Below, in pieces: positions 34,541 through 47,164 of a DNA stretch of 64,000 bases. The DNA is taken from contig JALIGW010000001.1 of assembly GCA_023053685.1 (NCBI GenBank), positions 154,463,466-154,527,465 of the forward strand. Reading direction: 5' to 3'. A program made the position numbers and the translations under genes. The notes beneath the pieces were generated by a model. That model was not told the origin of the DNA. It searched no databases and saw nothing but the letters and a program-made list of their open reading frames with translations. The stretch is from Diadophis punctatus similis. Its lineage: Eukaryota; Chordata; Lepidosauria; Squamata; Dipsadidae. The first letter of the stretch is position 1; the number at the start of each line of letters is the position of its first letter.

Positions 34541-35495
34541 TTTTGGCATCTGTACCATTTGATAGTTACTTCAGCTCCCGGGGTGATGTGCAGTCTACAG
34601 ATATCACCCATCTGCCTCCCACTATGCCTCTCCTGTTTCAGCCATTTGCCTTGATCTTAATGCCTACATAATCCTGATATTGGTGGCCATGTGCCATGTA
34701 CTGAACATGCAGCTGGTTTTGTGATTGTGCACTTTAGACAAGTCTTCAGATGATGATGATTAATATTCCAAATTCATTATTTATCTTCAGTTTTCCCTTG
34801 CAGCCAAGTACTGAAATGGTTGATCAATCTCTTTTCGTTGTCTTAGAACGTTGAATACCTTGCTTGCTGGGGTGGTAAATGAAGGATCTTCATCAACCAC
34901 TGATCTTGCACAGTATAACACACCAGTACGGATTCCTGTATTCCCTGTTCTGTTGAAACTGGTTATGGACAATCCTGTCTCCCAGTACCTAAATTCTAGA
35001 TGGATTGCGACTCTAGTCCACTATAATATTTCCACAAGGATTTTATAGTTTAAAAGAGCTATTTAGAAAGCATATTACAGCAGCTATTAACTTTTGCTAT
35101 GAGATTGCAAGTAAATCTTATTTTGCTCCCAAGCCATTCTTAAAGAATAGCAGCATCCTGAACTTCATTTTAGAGAGAATTCCATTTTCCAGTATTTGCC
35201 AGCTGGTTTCATAGTCATAGCTTTCCACGTTGATAAAGTTAGATCTTAACTGAGGGGTATATCATACTCAATTAAGTGTTCTTATCATTATCCATCCATC
35301 CTCCTGGTACGTGGGAATCACAATAAGGAACAAATGCTAGCTTCTCTATAATTCCTTCAGTTGGCCACTTATGAAGCCATAGAGATATCTGTCCACCCCA
35401 CATTAAATGGATGGTGTTCCACCTGTGCTCAGGATCATTGTCATGGTACTCTGAGCTGAATGGAATGGTGGCAGCCATATCTTTGTAGAAACACA
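34540..35495 (-). other. Coding-like but unidentified sequence, minus strand
   Basis: Several minus-strand frames (34787-34972 and 35272-35514) have a protein-like composition. Examples are DPSFTTPASKVFNVLRQRKE and EYHDNDPEHRWNTIHL. The motif HDNDPEH recalls the NDPKH of Tc1-type transposases, but the sequence around it does not follow that family. It could be an old processed pseudogene or a decayed mobile element. I do not recognise it and assign no function. A SINE at 35513-35745 is inserted at its upstream end. Confidence 0.3.
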
Positions 35496-35512
35496 AAAGG
35501 TGCTTAATGTTC

Positions 35513-35745
35513 ATCTTATTTTAATAACCCCATAATCCTTTGTGGGGTGGAGTCTGGGCAATTGAATGGAGCTAGCAAAGTGTTTACTGTCCGGATGCCC
35601 TTCCTGTTGCCAATGCGGAGTTTTGTTCAGCAGATATATATTCTAGGTAGAGGCAGATATAATATATGCCTCTACCTAGGATTGAACTCACAGCCTCCTG
35701 ATTGTGAGGCGAGAGCTCCACCTCTAGGCCACCGCACCACTTCCT
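35513..35745 (-). mobile_element. Young tRNA-derived SINE with 17-bp target duplication
   Basis: The exact direct repeat AAAGGTGCTTAATGTTC lies at 35496-35512 and 35746-35762. On the minus strand the head has TGGCCTAGAGGTGGAGCTCT (A-box region) and GGCTGTGAGTTCAATCC (B box). The body contains AACAGGAAGGGCATCCGGAC and TCCATTCAATTGCCCAGACT. It ends ATTATGGGGTTATTAAAAT. The head is the one used by the CR1-tailed SINE at 1576-1737, but the body and tail differ. An inverted AGGTAGAGGCAGATATA pair lies at 35644-35680. Confidence 0.9.
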
Positions 35746-35762
35746 AAAGGTGCTTAATGTTC

Positions 35763-38700
35763 CTGCTAAAATATTAGCTTTATATTTTCATAGCTCAAGT
35801 GCATAACTTATATGCATGAATTCGCAGATGACCACTCGAAGAACCAGTTACAGTTCTTGGAATTAAACCAATTCATTTTACTTCTGGTATGCATGAGAAG
35901 GAAATTATTTCAAAGATCTGACATATATATGTGTTGCATATTATAACATTAAAATGCAAAGGTATTTCAAAAACTGCTTTATCTGAAATTTTGTTGCAGT
36001 CATGGTTGGCTACAAATTGAGTTTTTGCTTGAAATATGAGGTTTAAGGAAAACTATATTTCACAGACTTGACAGAACAGTTAAAATTGCAATTCTTAATT
36101 ATCTCCATCACATTCATTCAGGAAATGCTATGGTGTACCGCATCTAAGATTTATTCTTTATTCCTGATTATCAACGTACTTCTATAATGTTTTAAACTCT
36201 TGTTTAAAGTTTGAGATTTGATTGTTGTACTTATTTGAATTGGACAGTAGTACTGGAGAATAGTGCAAGCAGGAAACTATTACTAAGGCTCAGGAGTAAT
36301 ATCTTGCATTATAGGTACTGAGAGATCAGTAATTCAAGACGCTAATGTTTTATATAGGAAGAAATAAAACCAGTGTATAATTGGTATGTGTAGCTGAGAA
36401 GCAATTGCTAATTTTGTTGAAATGGAACTCTGGGTTTCTCTTTAGCTGCAGCCATCATTGTGTTATCATCATTACCTAGCTCCATTAGAGCCCATAGTGG
36501 CAAGAACAATTGTTTCTGTAAGACATTGTACCCAAAATAAAATTTTCAGTAAAACACATTTGCCAATAACATTTTGTTGTACTTCTCATATAGCTATGGC
36601 AATTGATCCAGGAGATGGAGTGAATTGCATATATCCTTTGTGGCTCTCCATCAAAATTAAATGCTAGACTGTTACTTTATAGCTGGGATAACGCAGTCTG
36701 TCTAAAAACCCAAAACATCAAGAGCAGAAATGACTTAAATAATCATTCATCAAATAAATGCCTGTTTAGCCTAGAACTGCCTTTATTGTAATTTTAATGT
36801 ACACTGTTCCTCTAAAAAAATCCAACACCAAAATGAACACAAATGAACAATAAAAACAATACAATGAAACTTCGGGAAAGATGGGTCTATTGTAGTAAGG
36901 TAACTAAAAGACTCTTCACATTTCTCCTGGACTCTGTCTGCACCTTCCCAAGGTAGGTACGCCTCCCAATTTAGGAAACCCTCTCCTAGAATAAAACAGG
37001 TGTGAGAACCAATATCTCTACCGTGATAAGATTTGTTAACTTGCGAAGGAAAACGTTGTTCCTAATCCTAAAGGATAGATCTTACGACAAGTGAGTTGAG
37101 GAGACATTTGTTATCCTCACTTTGGCTCAAGCAGAGCCATTCACTCTAAAAGAAACAAAACAACTTCCGGAAGTACATTGTTTGGTGAAATTAATCTACA
37201 ATAAAGGATATATAGGAATTATGGTGCTCACATTTATTTACCAGTATTGGGGAAAAAAACTTGTGTTCCGAACAATGCTTATTCTCTAACAGATCCAGCT
37301 TAAAGGTTCCTAAGCAGGCGAAGTAAATAAAGCATTTCTTTGTGATACCTTATCAACCAGGGTAGAGAATGCTGGCTTCAGTTGACCAATAGCCTGATCT
37401 GATCTAGCACTTCCTTGGTTTGTATTATCTAAGTCAAAGTTTTAAAGACAAATTGGCTCTTTTCTTTCTTTCTTTTTTTAAGTGATCTTTTCCCCTGGAT
37501 GTCAGCATATGAATTAGACGATGGAGTCAAAAGATGCAACTTTTTACATTATTAGTAGCTGAACTGTGGGCCGCTCAGTCTGTCAGAGATCATATTTGGT
37601 CCCAATTATTTTTATAGTTTCTCTGTAGATCTCTTTCTCCCTTTTGTTTTAAGGAAGAAACAAAGTTAGAAACCAGAGCATCAAAGGTTTTTTTTTTAAT
37701 TCTTTTTGTTTGTTATATTCCTTCTAATATAGCACAGAGCCTCAGGGAAAATAATTCTGTATCGGCAAATAAATATTTAAGTAAAATTAAGTTGAGCCCC
37801 CTTTTTACATATATAGCTATCACCCTATTTGTTTTTGGGGTAAGCAATGTTATGCAAAGTGCAGGAAAGAAGTAAGAAATAGTAAGCCAAGGAACTTAGG
37901 GCATGAGTTAAGAAAAAGAGAAGGAAACATACATACATTGAGTTCACACCAGTACTATTTGGTGTGCCTCTTCCTATCCTTGCAAACCATCTTTGCAAGG
38001 GCATCTTGCTTTCTTTGTTACTTACTCCACATTAAAGTACCATATTCACTGATAGCATTGTGTAAATAAATAATAATGGTACTTTCTTTGTTTTCTTCAT
38101 TTCTTCATTGAGTACATTCCCTGTCCATTTAATAGCAAGAATCCTTATGAAGCAAAGAGGATAAATATATCCTTTAAATATCTGACCATTAGTTCAATAA
38201 CCCGTACAATCTTCAACAGAATTAGTTTTCTCTATATGTGACAACAATTGTTTGCTTTCTGAACCAATATAATTAGCTGTTCCAATTCCATTATTGTAGC
38301 TTCTACTATGGTAAACATCAATTTAAGAGCATGTATATGTTGGGAGGAAGTTAAAAAGGATCAACAGAGGGATTTGGTTCTCTTTCAACCTTCTCCTGAA
38401 GACGAATCAATAGCAGCTTATAATACATGTTGATAAATTCTTGAAATTCAAATGCTATATTACAGAAGAGAATGCCTATTTTGTGCAAGATTCATCCAGG
38501 GGATAATACATATGAAAACATAAATGAGAAAACTGACCCTAAGATAATTTTGAAACATCAACCAGTATGAAAATCGTGAGGGATCCAAATGAGTGAAATT
38601 GCATATGGTAAACTAGAAAGTTCCCATTCAGTGTATTAAGAAGCCAGCAATGTTTCTTCCCAGGATACGATTTATACTATTTACTGCCCCTTGTTCCCAA

Positions 38701-38795
38701 AAGACAACCTTCTCTGTATTTATGATGGACTCTTTTACTGGAGCATGATGGACTCTTTTACTGGAATAACTCTATTTTAAAAAATAATATTTTTT
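35763..38795. other. AT-rich non-coding stretch, nothing recognised
   Basis: No open frame over 70 codons and no repeat ends were seen. At 38725-38765 the sequence GATGGACTCTTTTACTGGA is tandemly duplicated. Confidence 0.45.
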
Positions 38796-38804
38796 GTTTG
38801 AATT

Positions 38805-39075
38805 TATAAGACTCTGGGCAATATTCAAAATTCCAAAAAAACAACAACACCCCTACAACCCATAAAACCAGATTAAAACATTAAACATTAAATCAAATGG
38901 ACAGCCTAGACTGAAATTATGTTAGAGACAACAACCAAACCAGATAAACAGTAATATACAGTATTAGCCCTAGGCCAAAGCCAGGTTTTCAGAATTTTCT
39001 GGAATCCTAAGAGTAAGTACTTATCTCTGGGGTGGTGCTGTTCCAGAGCATGTGGACTGTGACAGAAAAGTCACT
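38805..39075. mobile_element. Diverged dispersed repeat, same family as 13181-13483
   Basis: It contains AAGACTCTGGGCAATATTCA, an A-rich middle with AACAACAACACCCC, then AAGCCAGGTTTTCAGAATTT and TGCTGTTCCAGAGCATG. This is the same motif order as the insert in the 13-kb SINE. Family name unknown. Confidence 0.5.
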
Positions 39076-39314
39076 TTTCTAAAAAAGCATTTCTAAAAAA
39101 ATATTTCATCTGTTTAGATTTTAAAAATCTGTTTAGATTTTAGCTCTGGGCACATCATTACTATTTTTAATATTAATGCCACTGATGTTTGAAAATAAAA
39201 GGTTTCAGTTTAATATGTTTATAACTCAGAAATGTTGGTAGCATTGCAAATGAACACCCTTGCACCATAGACAATTAAAATGAAGATACATGTCTCATTT
39301 AATACTGCATGTCT

Positions 39315-39354
39315 TCCTCCTCCTCCTCCTCCTCCTCCTCCTCCTCCTCCTCCT
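39315..39354. repeat. (TCC)n microsatellite
   Basis: About 13 CCT/TCC units in a row. The poly-Pro frame that covers it is an artefact. Confidence 0.95.
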
Positions 39355-39359
39355 TTGCT

Positions 39360-40890
39360 TGTCTCATGTGTACTCTTGAATTGGCATTCTAGGTTTTATA
39401 ATTCATTGTGCATTCATAATCCTTCGTTTTATAAAGTATTTTATAATCCCGGAAACTTTCATTCACTTACTTTACCTGCTATTCTATTTTGATAGTATTC
39501 AGATAAGTGGTGCTATTTTTGTTTTTTACATTTAAATAACTTTTTTTTAAAGCTGTCTTACCTTTTTTTGGTTTTTCTTGGTCTCTCTCACAATATAAAA
39601 TAAGTGACAATTCGTCAAAATTTACTAATTTGTTTAAAAAAATGGCATGGAAAGAGTCAAAGCTTTCATTTAATGAACATACGAGAAAGAAACGGAAAAC
39701 AGGCAGATTTATCTATTCTATATAAAAAGACATTTTTCATTTCATTCTTAACCTACTTCTATCACCCACCTCACTTCTGACTTCATAATTTCTCCACTTG
39801 CAAATCATGATAGATAACAGATGTCTATGCCCAGCTATAGTAGATGCACTGATGCTACTCTACCTGAATTAGGTTATTTTAGCCACTGGGACATATGCCC
39901 TAACAGCCTATTGACTGGATTACAGCATCTTGGCTGTGAGTCCACACATCTTGAGGTTGTCTCTAGAAGCTGCAATTTGTGAAGGCTAAGGTTAGAATCA
40001 GCAGTGTTTAGACCAAAAATGCAGTTAGATAAATATATAATAAGAACAGTTTGGCTTCAGTGTCACCAAGCTCCATGACACCATTAATTTTTGTTTATAA
40101 TTGCTCATTACATTGCTTGCTTTTTTAAAAAATGAACCATGTTTCAATTGTAATATATGCACATAAACAATGTGTTTTATTTGAGCAATGTAAGTATGTT
40201 TTGTATTGCTCTTTTGTGTACCATTCTGGAGTTACCCAATAAGAAAAGTAGCGTAGAAATAAAATAAAAAAAATAATCCCAAACATAATTGCAATTGCAA
40301 TTCATTCAAAAACCCCACATCTATTGATGTCCTATCATAAGTATGGTTTCAAGATCTTCTTAAGTTGACCAGAATAAAGCAGTCAACTTTCAATACATAA
40401 ATACATACTAAAACAAGACTTGGATCACAGCATACAATCTGGATCAAATGCATTTTAGATCTTTTATATATGGGATCCTGTCTTTCATCACACTTAAATA
40501 GGATTTGTCAGCTTCGGTACGTACATTAAATACTAAAGTTGAAGACTGAGATAGAACAAAAAGCAGGAGAGTATTAGAAGACATTCTCCATGAAAGACAT
40601 TACCTTCTCTGAGAAAATCTTTCTCATTTTTACTATTGTTTTAACAGGTGTTTTCACCTAAAATATTCAGACTATATCCTTAGTTTTCCTCATTGTATCC
40701 AAAGGCATTACTATCAAAGGCATTCTATCCAAAGGCATTACTATAACACTAAGGATCGTTAACAGGATACACTGCAAGACTCACAAATGAGATAACTCTT
40801 CTTGCCAACATCAGAATAATTAGAAACTCAACATTCTGCTAATCTCTTCCATTCACATGAGATTAGCTATGTTTGGAATATTCTCTATAG
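39360..40890. other. AT-rich non-coding stretch, nothing recognised
   Basis: A short duplication of ATCCAAAGGCATTACTAT lies at about 40697-40745. No gene or repeat family was identified. Confidence 0.45.
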
Positions 40891-40893
40891 AAA

Positions 40894-41010
40894 TATGTGA
40901 AAAAGATGACAAGGGCAAATGCACCAGGACCTGATCACCTGTACAGGACTGGACAATTGGGTCTAGAAGACACTACTTTAATGTTCCAAACTGTCACAGA
41001 ACTAGTTTAT
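40894..41010 (+). pseudogene. Short reverse-transcriptase-like fragment
   Basis: The plus-strand reading KKMTRANAPGPDHLYRTGQL resembles the N-terminal RT motif K(x)nKAPGPDxI of non-LTR retrotransposons. Only about 40 codons remain before sequence of another kind. No upstream coding sequence was found. It could be coincidental. Confidence 0.35.
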
Positions 41011-41029
41011 TTTTATTTATTGATATATT

Positions 41030-42583
41030 TATTTGATTTTAAAAAATATATCTTTATTAGATTTTCATATTTTACATATCACAATAGTTCTTTAAGCAGA
41101 TCTACAGCCTTTTGTATACATTGTTTTTATATTTATAGTTTATATATTATCTTACAATATTTTCTAGTTCTACATCTTCATCCCACACTTTCTCTTCAAC
41201 TTTCTATCATCAATCCAATCATACCACTTTTCCCATATTCCATAATAATCTGAATATTTTTGTCCTTTAAGTTCTATTGTTAAGTTGTCCATCTCCGCGC
41301 ATTCAAATATTTTTTTAATTATCAGACTCTCAGTGGGTGTATTTTGGTTACTCCAACATTGTGCATATGCAATCCTAGCAGTGGTTGTAATATGTAAAAT
41401 CAAATACTTAATATTTTTGTCATATTGTCTTTTAAATATTCCTAATAAAAAGAGTTCTGGGGTGAATTCTACTGTTAACCCTACTACTTCTTGTAACCAA
41501 CTATGTATCTTCTTCCAGTATTTCTTCGCTTCCGGGCACAACCACCACGTGTGAAAGAAGGTGCCTTGCTCTTTTTTACATTTCCAACAGGTCGAATTTA
41601 AATTGGGGCATATCTTTGCTAGTCTTGAGGGGGCCAGATGCCAGCGATAAAACATTTTGTAATGGTTTTCTTTATAAGATACTGATTTTGTCATTTTATA
41701 ATTTCTATCCCAAATTTGTTCCCAGTCAGACAAATGTATGTTATGTCCCACGTTTTTCGCCCATGCTATCATTGTCCCTTTTACTATATCTTCGGCCCTG
41801 TTGAATTGTAATAGATAGTTATATATTTTGGTGATCGTCTTTTCTTCTTTAGGGCCTGTCAAAAGTTTATCTAATTGTTGTGTCTCTGTCTCAATTCCAA
41901 TTTCTTCATTGTCTTTTTTATATCTTGATTGGAGTTGAAGGTATGACCACTAATCTATTACTATGCCCTGTTTTTCCAGCTCTTCTCTACTTTTTAGTTT
42001 CCCCAATCCATCTAAGATATCTTTGTATTTAACCATTTTACTCATATCAATCGTGTTTTGATAGATCATCGCTTCCATGGTAGACAGCCAATTAGGAATT
42101 TTCAAATAATATTTTTTCTTTACCTCCTGCCATATTTGCATCAATGAATCTCTAATCATATGTCTATGGAAATATTGTTGTGGCTATTTTCTTTGTCCCA
42201 TAAGAATGCGTGCCATCCCTTTTGTAGGTCGTGACCTTCCAATGTCAATATCCTTCTATTCCTCAGATTAATCCATTCTCTGAGCCATACCAATATTATT
42301 GCTTTATAGTATAGTCTCCAATCTGGGAACCCAAAGCCACCTCTACTTCTACTATCTTGTAGGTCAATTAATTTTATTCTCGGCTTCTTGCCTTGCCATG
42401 TAAATTTCAACATCATTTTATTCAAATCACTGAAAAAAAATTATCCAATTTTATTAGTATAGTCTGAAAGAGATATAGTAATTTTGGTAGAATATTCATT
42501 TTTATGGTTGCTATCTGACCTAGTAAATATAATTGCAATGTCCCCCACCTCTCTAAATCAATTTTTATTTGTTGCACCCGCTT
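41030..42583 (-). mobile_element. L1-type LINE, 5'-truncated, minus orientation
   Basis: About 1.55 kb of an L1 3' end. The 3' side is short: about 120 bp after the ORF2 stop, with AATAAAGATATATTTTTTAA near 41038-41060. The 5' side breaks off near 42583, next to a fragment (about 42585-42640) carrying TGACGCTAGGCAGCATACAT, which resembles the unnamed dispersed repeat at 13.2 kb. No clear target duplication was seen. Confidence 0.85.
41170..42583 (-). pseudogene. L1 ORF2 protein, C-terminal third
   Basis: This is the C-terminal part of the L1 endonuclease/reverse transcriptase. From the N side are WGTLQLYLLGQIATIKMNIL and PKLLYLFQTI, then GFGFPDWRLYYKAIILVWLR. The Cys-rich segment follows: NSTCWKCKKEQGTFFHTWWL, then CPEAKKYWKKIHSWL. 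There are three lesions: a frameshift in a T run near 42440, a second near 42156-42160, and one nonsense codon (TAG, 41950-41952). The polymerase catalytic core lies upstream and is not present, so this piece is inactive. Confidence 0.88.
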
Positions 42584-42644
42584 GAACAAGTGACGCTAGG
42601 CAGCATACATCATGAACAATAAAAGCAATTTAAAACACTACAAA

Positions 42645-42943
42645 ATTAAATATGTATGATACCAAGTAAAATCATTACTATGGATGCTAATACAGCCAGG
42701 AAACCAGACCCATTGACTATATCACTATACTCAGTGTTAACTAAATAGCATTCAAAAAATGTCAGGATATTTTCTGGCTCCTAAAGTAGCACTTAAAACC
42801 AATCAAATTAAAGAAAATGTATTGGTTTCTAACTTAAAAATAAAAATGCCCCATATTCATTAGATCATTGGCTACTGGAGGTGATTGTTGCAGGAGTTTG
42901 CACAATAGGCTGTCATTCCCTGGCCAGGCTTGTGAAATAAATC
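42645..42943. other. Short unassigned stretch
   Basis: Nothing recognised. The last bases are the target site of the family A MITE that follows. Confidence 0.4.
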
Positions 42944-42951
42944 CACTAGGA

Positions 42952-43619
42952 CAGTAATGGTGAACCTATGGCACGTATGCCACAGGTGGCACGTGAAGCC
43001 ATATCTCAGGGCATGTGAGGTGTTGCCCTATGTCAGCTCAGCTGATTTTCGGCCTTCTTTTCCACCATTTTCGCATTCCCCAGGCTTCAGGAAAGCCTCC
43101 TGAAGCCTGGGAATGGCAAAAAACGGCCCAACCGGAAGTCCACTTGTGTGCTCACCCCTAGCCTCCTTTTCGCTGTCAGAGGTCTTCAGGAACTTCTTCG
43201 GCTTTGGACAGTTGTAGCCAGGCCTCCCACACCTCGGCCCATTTCTTCTGCAGGTGGCAAGGCTTTTCTGAAGGCCTCTGTAGCCGATAACAGAGCTCCA
43301 GATTGATCCAGAGCTCTGTTATCGGCTAGAGAGGCCTTCAGGAAAGCCTTGCAGGCTGCAGAAGAAATGGGCCGAGGTGTAGGAGGCCTGGTTGCAACTA
43401 TCTGAAGGTAAGTAGTAGGGCAGCTCCACTGAAGGTAAGTAGTAGGGCAGCTCCACAGCTTCAGTGAGGCCTGTGCGCATGTGCGGGGGGGGCAGCACAG
43501 AGGTTGTGCTCATGTGGGGGGGTAGGGCATTGCATTATGGGTGTGGGCATCCGCGTGCATGCTATCGCGTGTGCGTGCACCCTTTTGGCACCCGAGCCAA
43601 AAAAGTTTCCCCATCACTG
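42952..43619. mobile_element. hAT-like MITE, family A (668-bp copy) with internal fold-back
   Basis: It starts CAGTAATGGTGAACC and ends GTTTCCCCATCACTG. An exact 8-bp duplication, CACTAGGA, flanks it (42944-42951 and 43620-43627). The arms 43200-43293 and 43299-43404 form an inverted repeat around CCAGATTGATCCAGAGC. A 27-bp direct duplication starting CTGAAGGTAAGTAGTAGGGC lies at about 43402-43455. It is opposite in orientation to the copy at 629-1065. Confidence 0.92.
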
Positions 43620-43627
43620 CACTAGGA

Positions 43628-44575
43628 CATCTCAAAATAAGAAACTCAGTAGAAGTTTCTTACTCCATCCCTCCCTAGACTGAAGCCAGTCTTGTATGTT
43701 TAACTAAGCTTTGCAAGTAAGTGGAATGCTTCCATTACACTTTGTCAAAAGTTAGCATAGAAGCCGCAAGCCAATAAATTGGAGACAATAAAATCTTTGC
43801 TTGCTAAGTCACAGGGTTTTGGATGAAAAAGAAGTCTAGCCAGAAAGCTAAAATCTATTGGCTTATGGAAAACCTGTTTTGTTTTGTTTTTACAAAAATC
43901 AAATTGTTTTCCTTTTTTTATTCTGTAATGAAGCCATTTTGTATAATTCAAAAAAAAGTCAAACTATAAAAAGATACATAGCTCATAGGCCTAAACATCT
44001 TTTAAAGAAAAGAAGTCTTTAAAATTATAAAAGTGGATTGCTCTTAAAACAAAATAATTTTGCTGTAGTGCGCTTAGAGTTTTGCAGAAATGCAACAAAA
44101 GGAAACAAAACCACCCCTCAAAATGTAGGCATTATTTTTTAGTTTCATGAAAACTTGCTCATTCTGAAAAATTATACTTTTGACCATTCATAAATCTAAT
44201 TTCTTGCAGAGGACAAACAAGAATAGTATCATAGTCGTAAGATAATTTTCTCCAAGTTGGTACCAAAACTATGCTAGATTACAACTCTTGTTTTGCCTTA
44301 GTCATCATGGGAATAGCAAAGTAAAGTAGGAGAGATTGTTTGCTTTTCCTTCCTGGAATAGATGGCTTAAATCTTCAAATTTGGATTTCAAGCACTACAC
44401 TAGTACAATCTAGGTTGCAAAAGCAAACATCTATAGATTGTTGATGTGTAAGATCTTATAATATGCTATATTTATATTTTCATAGAGATCAATTCCTAAC
44501 AGGTATAACTGGACAAAGTTATAGCTTAGAAGGTACTGTTATTTGATTGCTACAACAAAAATCCCAGATAGAATC
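43628..44575. other. AT-rich non-coding stretch, nothing recognised
   Basis: A 68-codon minus frame (43745-43951) has no recognisable feature. Confidence 0.45.
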
Positions 44576-44577
44576 AT

Positions 44578-45010
44578 TTATTTTTATTTATTTACTTATT
44601 ACATTTATTTGCCACCCATTTCACCACAACTTACAACAGTAAAAGTGGTAAACCCATAACAATAAGAATGCAAAGTTATAATTAAAAGAGTATGCAATTA
44701 TAATTAAAAGAATACAACATTATAATTAAGAGAATACAACATTATAATTAAAAGTTGGAAGAGGAGAGAACAAGATGCACGGGAGGAGGTGGGATCTATT
44801 ATTGGTCTATCAACCAACTCCAACATGGTTCTTCCCCTCCCCCTTTGGGACCCCAAGCCAACTGGTAGGGCTAGATCTTCAACTCTTGCAAAACGTCAGG
44901 AGGATGGGAACCAATTTCAGCTCACGGGGCTCTTCTCTTGGACCCCACCAGTCAGAATTCCTTGACTGATGGGATCCGCAGCATACCTCCTCTGCCTACC
45001 ATGGCAGGAT
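44578..45010. mobile_element. Unnamed dispersed repeat with A-rich tandem segment
   Basis: It begins TTTATTTATTTACTTATTAC, then has TTGCCACCCATTTCACCACA. A region follows in which TTATAATTAAAAGA-type units repeat about five times (44675-44755). A GC-richer part has TTGGGACCCCAAGCCAACTG. It has the layout of the 3' region of a non-LTR element, but I cannot name the family. Confidence 0.4.
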
Positions 45011-47055
45011 ATCATTTAGGCATCAACTATTTTGTTCCACGGTGGCAGATGATAAAGTGCCCATGGCCAAGTTCATTGTGAGCAACCTCATGTTCCATTT
45101 CTGCATCTTCCATAGTTCTCAGCTACACTCAACTACCTTCATTACATAAACAGAAGGCATCAATACAGTTGTTATAATTAATTTGCTTGGCTAAAGTGAA
45201 ACTTGAGTACAGGTAAGCATAGCTACCCAGGGTATTTGGAGTCACAGCATAGATTTGTTATCATTATACTTAAAAAGGTTTTCTGTTTCTTGCAAATGAA
45301 ATGCTGATGAAGAGCATGGTTTCAATGTACATAAAACCTTCATTACGATGTGGTTATGAGATAAGGTTTTGCCTTGTGTGCTGTACTGTTTTATTGAATC
45401 AAATAAGCTTGTATACATACATTGCTTTTATTACTAAAAAAATGTTTCCTGGCTTTGTTTCACCGGACCTATTCCCACTTGAACTAATGACATAGGAGGT
45501 AACACTGTAGCAAATAGCCCAAAGAGGGAGACTGGCAAATGCTGAGTACACAGAGGGGAAAAAGACATTTGAAGATCAAAAACAACTGGTCTGGATCAAA
45601 CCAGAAAACCCATCTGGTTAAGCAATGGGCATCAAATAATGCCTAAAACAGTTCTCCAGCAACTGCTATCAAGAGATATACAAATCTCACAGCAGTGGTA
45701 TTGACTGTTTCTTCTAAGGTGTTTGTAAACTGTTTTATGCTGTTTTCTTTCTTTTCTTCTTTCATTTTACAAGCAATTTTTCCTCAGTGTAACACCATTT
45801 GGACATTTGAGGGTTTGGCAAGAACTAATCCCTAACAATTCAGCAAATATTTCATAGCAACATTGCTGGCATAAGCGTGTGTAACATAAATAGCTTTTAA
45901 AAAAAGATCTTTTTTTTCTTTTAAAGATTGCAGTTGTGATAGTTGAGGCAAAGATAGCCAGCTGGCAATGCTAGATCACTCTTCATAAGGCTGTATTTTC
46001 ATTAGTGATTTGAGCTTTGCTGTTGGGAGTTATTATGTAATACTTCAGGATAACATTCAGAGATCTTGTTCTCTCTTGATACAGATACGAAGAGAGGTAT
46101 TCATGGGTAATGTTTCAACTTTTAAATGATGTAAAGTTATATTGCATTTATTATTTACTGGAATGAAATCTGGGTTGCTGTTAAATGCAAGGTTTTTTTT
46201 TAAATGGTAGAACTTACCAGTGTTCCATATATTCAAGGAAACGAGATCTCAGAAGATTTTAGGGAGGTTTTTGGTGGGTTTTTTTTGCCAAATGTAGAGA
46301 CTTCCTTTTAAATTGCTGGCAGCAGCAATTTATGTAAGATTGGAAATGTTGTGTGTGGAAGCTGCCTATGGGCACAATAGTTTTTGGCCTATATTAGGTC
46401 TATAAAAAGTGTATAATTTTCTTCCCTTTTTAAAAATGGCTATTCTTTTTTTTAATCAGTGTTCCTAATGTAATGCTGTTGGTTATATAAGTGGCTTCTT
46501 TGATCCATATCTATAGACTTGGCTTGCCTGACATACTAAGCAAGAATGTGGTTTATTTAATTTTGATACATGTTAAGCATATACCTAGTTTTATAAACCA
46601 TACTTTTTGTTTTAATGTCTAGTGTAAAACCAGAGATTTGACTTGAGTTTTTAGTAATGATTAAGAAAACTATAACTTAGTTCAATAGAAGAACCAAGCC
46701 ATATAAACAGATACGATGCATACATAGATATATTCCGCCTACATACTGTATAACTCTCGCAACAAATCATAGTGTAACTCAACAATAACATGCCTCTCCC
46801 TAGTTACACCGCGTGATGGGAATACAAGAGAGGTTGGGAGCCTCTGCCTTTATTTCAGATTACATCCTATTTAAATTGTCACTCCAATATTGACAGTGCC
46901 ATTAATTGTAAAAAATGGTGAACTGAAATAATTCCATCTCCTCAGTTTTGCATGTGTGAAACAGCAAGCAGCTTTCATTGAAATGTGGAAGCCATAGTTT
47001 CTTAATTCCCACCATCTTTACTAGAAAAAGAGGAGAGCAGAAGAGCCTAAGAAGA
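45011..47055. other. AT-rich non-coding stretch, nothing recognised
   Basis: There are no frames over 65 codons and no repeat ends. Short T runs occur at about 45909 and 46190. Confidence 0.45.
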
Positions 47056-47063
47056 GTCTATAC

Positions 47064-47164
47064 CCGTGGTGGGTTCTAAATTCTTTTGCCACCGGTTCGT
47101 GCGCTCGTGCCGCTACCGCTACCGGGTCTAAGAACCGGTCCGAACCGGAAGCAACCCACCGCTC
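47064..47164. mobile_element. hAT-like MITE, family C, short and eroded
   Basis: It starts CCGTGGTGGGTTCTAAATTC and ends GGAAGCAACCCACCGCT. The interior has CGCTACCGCTACCGGG and GAACCGGTCCGAACCGG. No convincing 8-bp duplication was found, so the ends are approximate. Confidence 0.7.

Noticed and set aside
39280..39492. Proline-rich frame
   Set aside because: It comes from the (TCC)n microsatellite.
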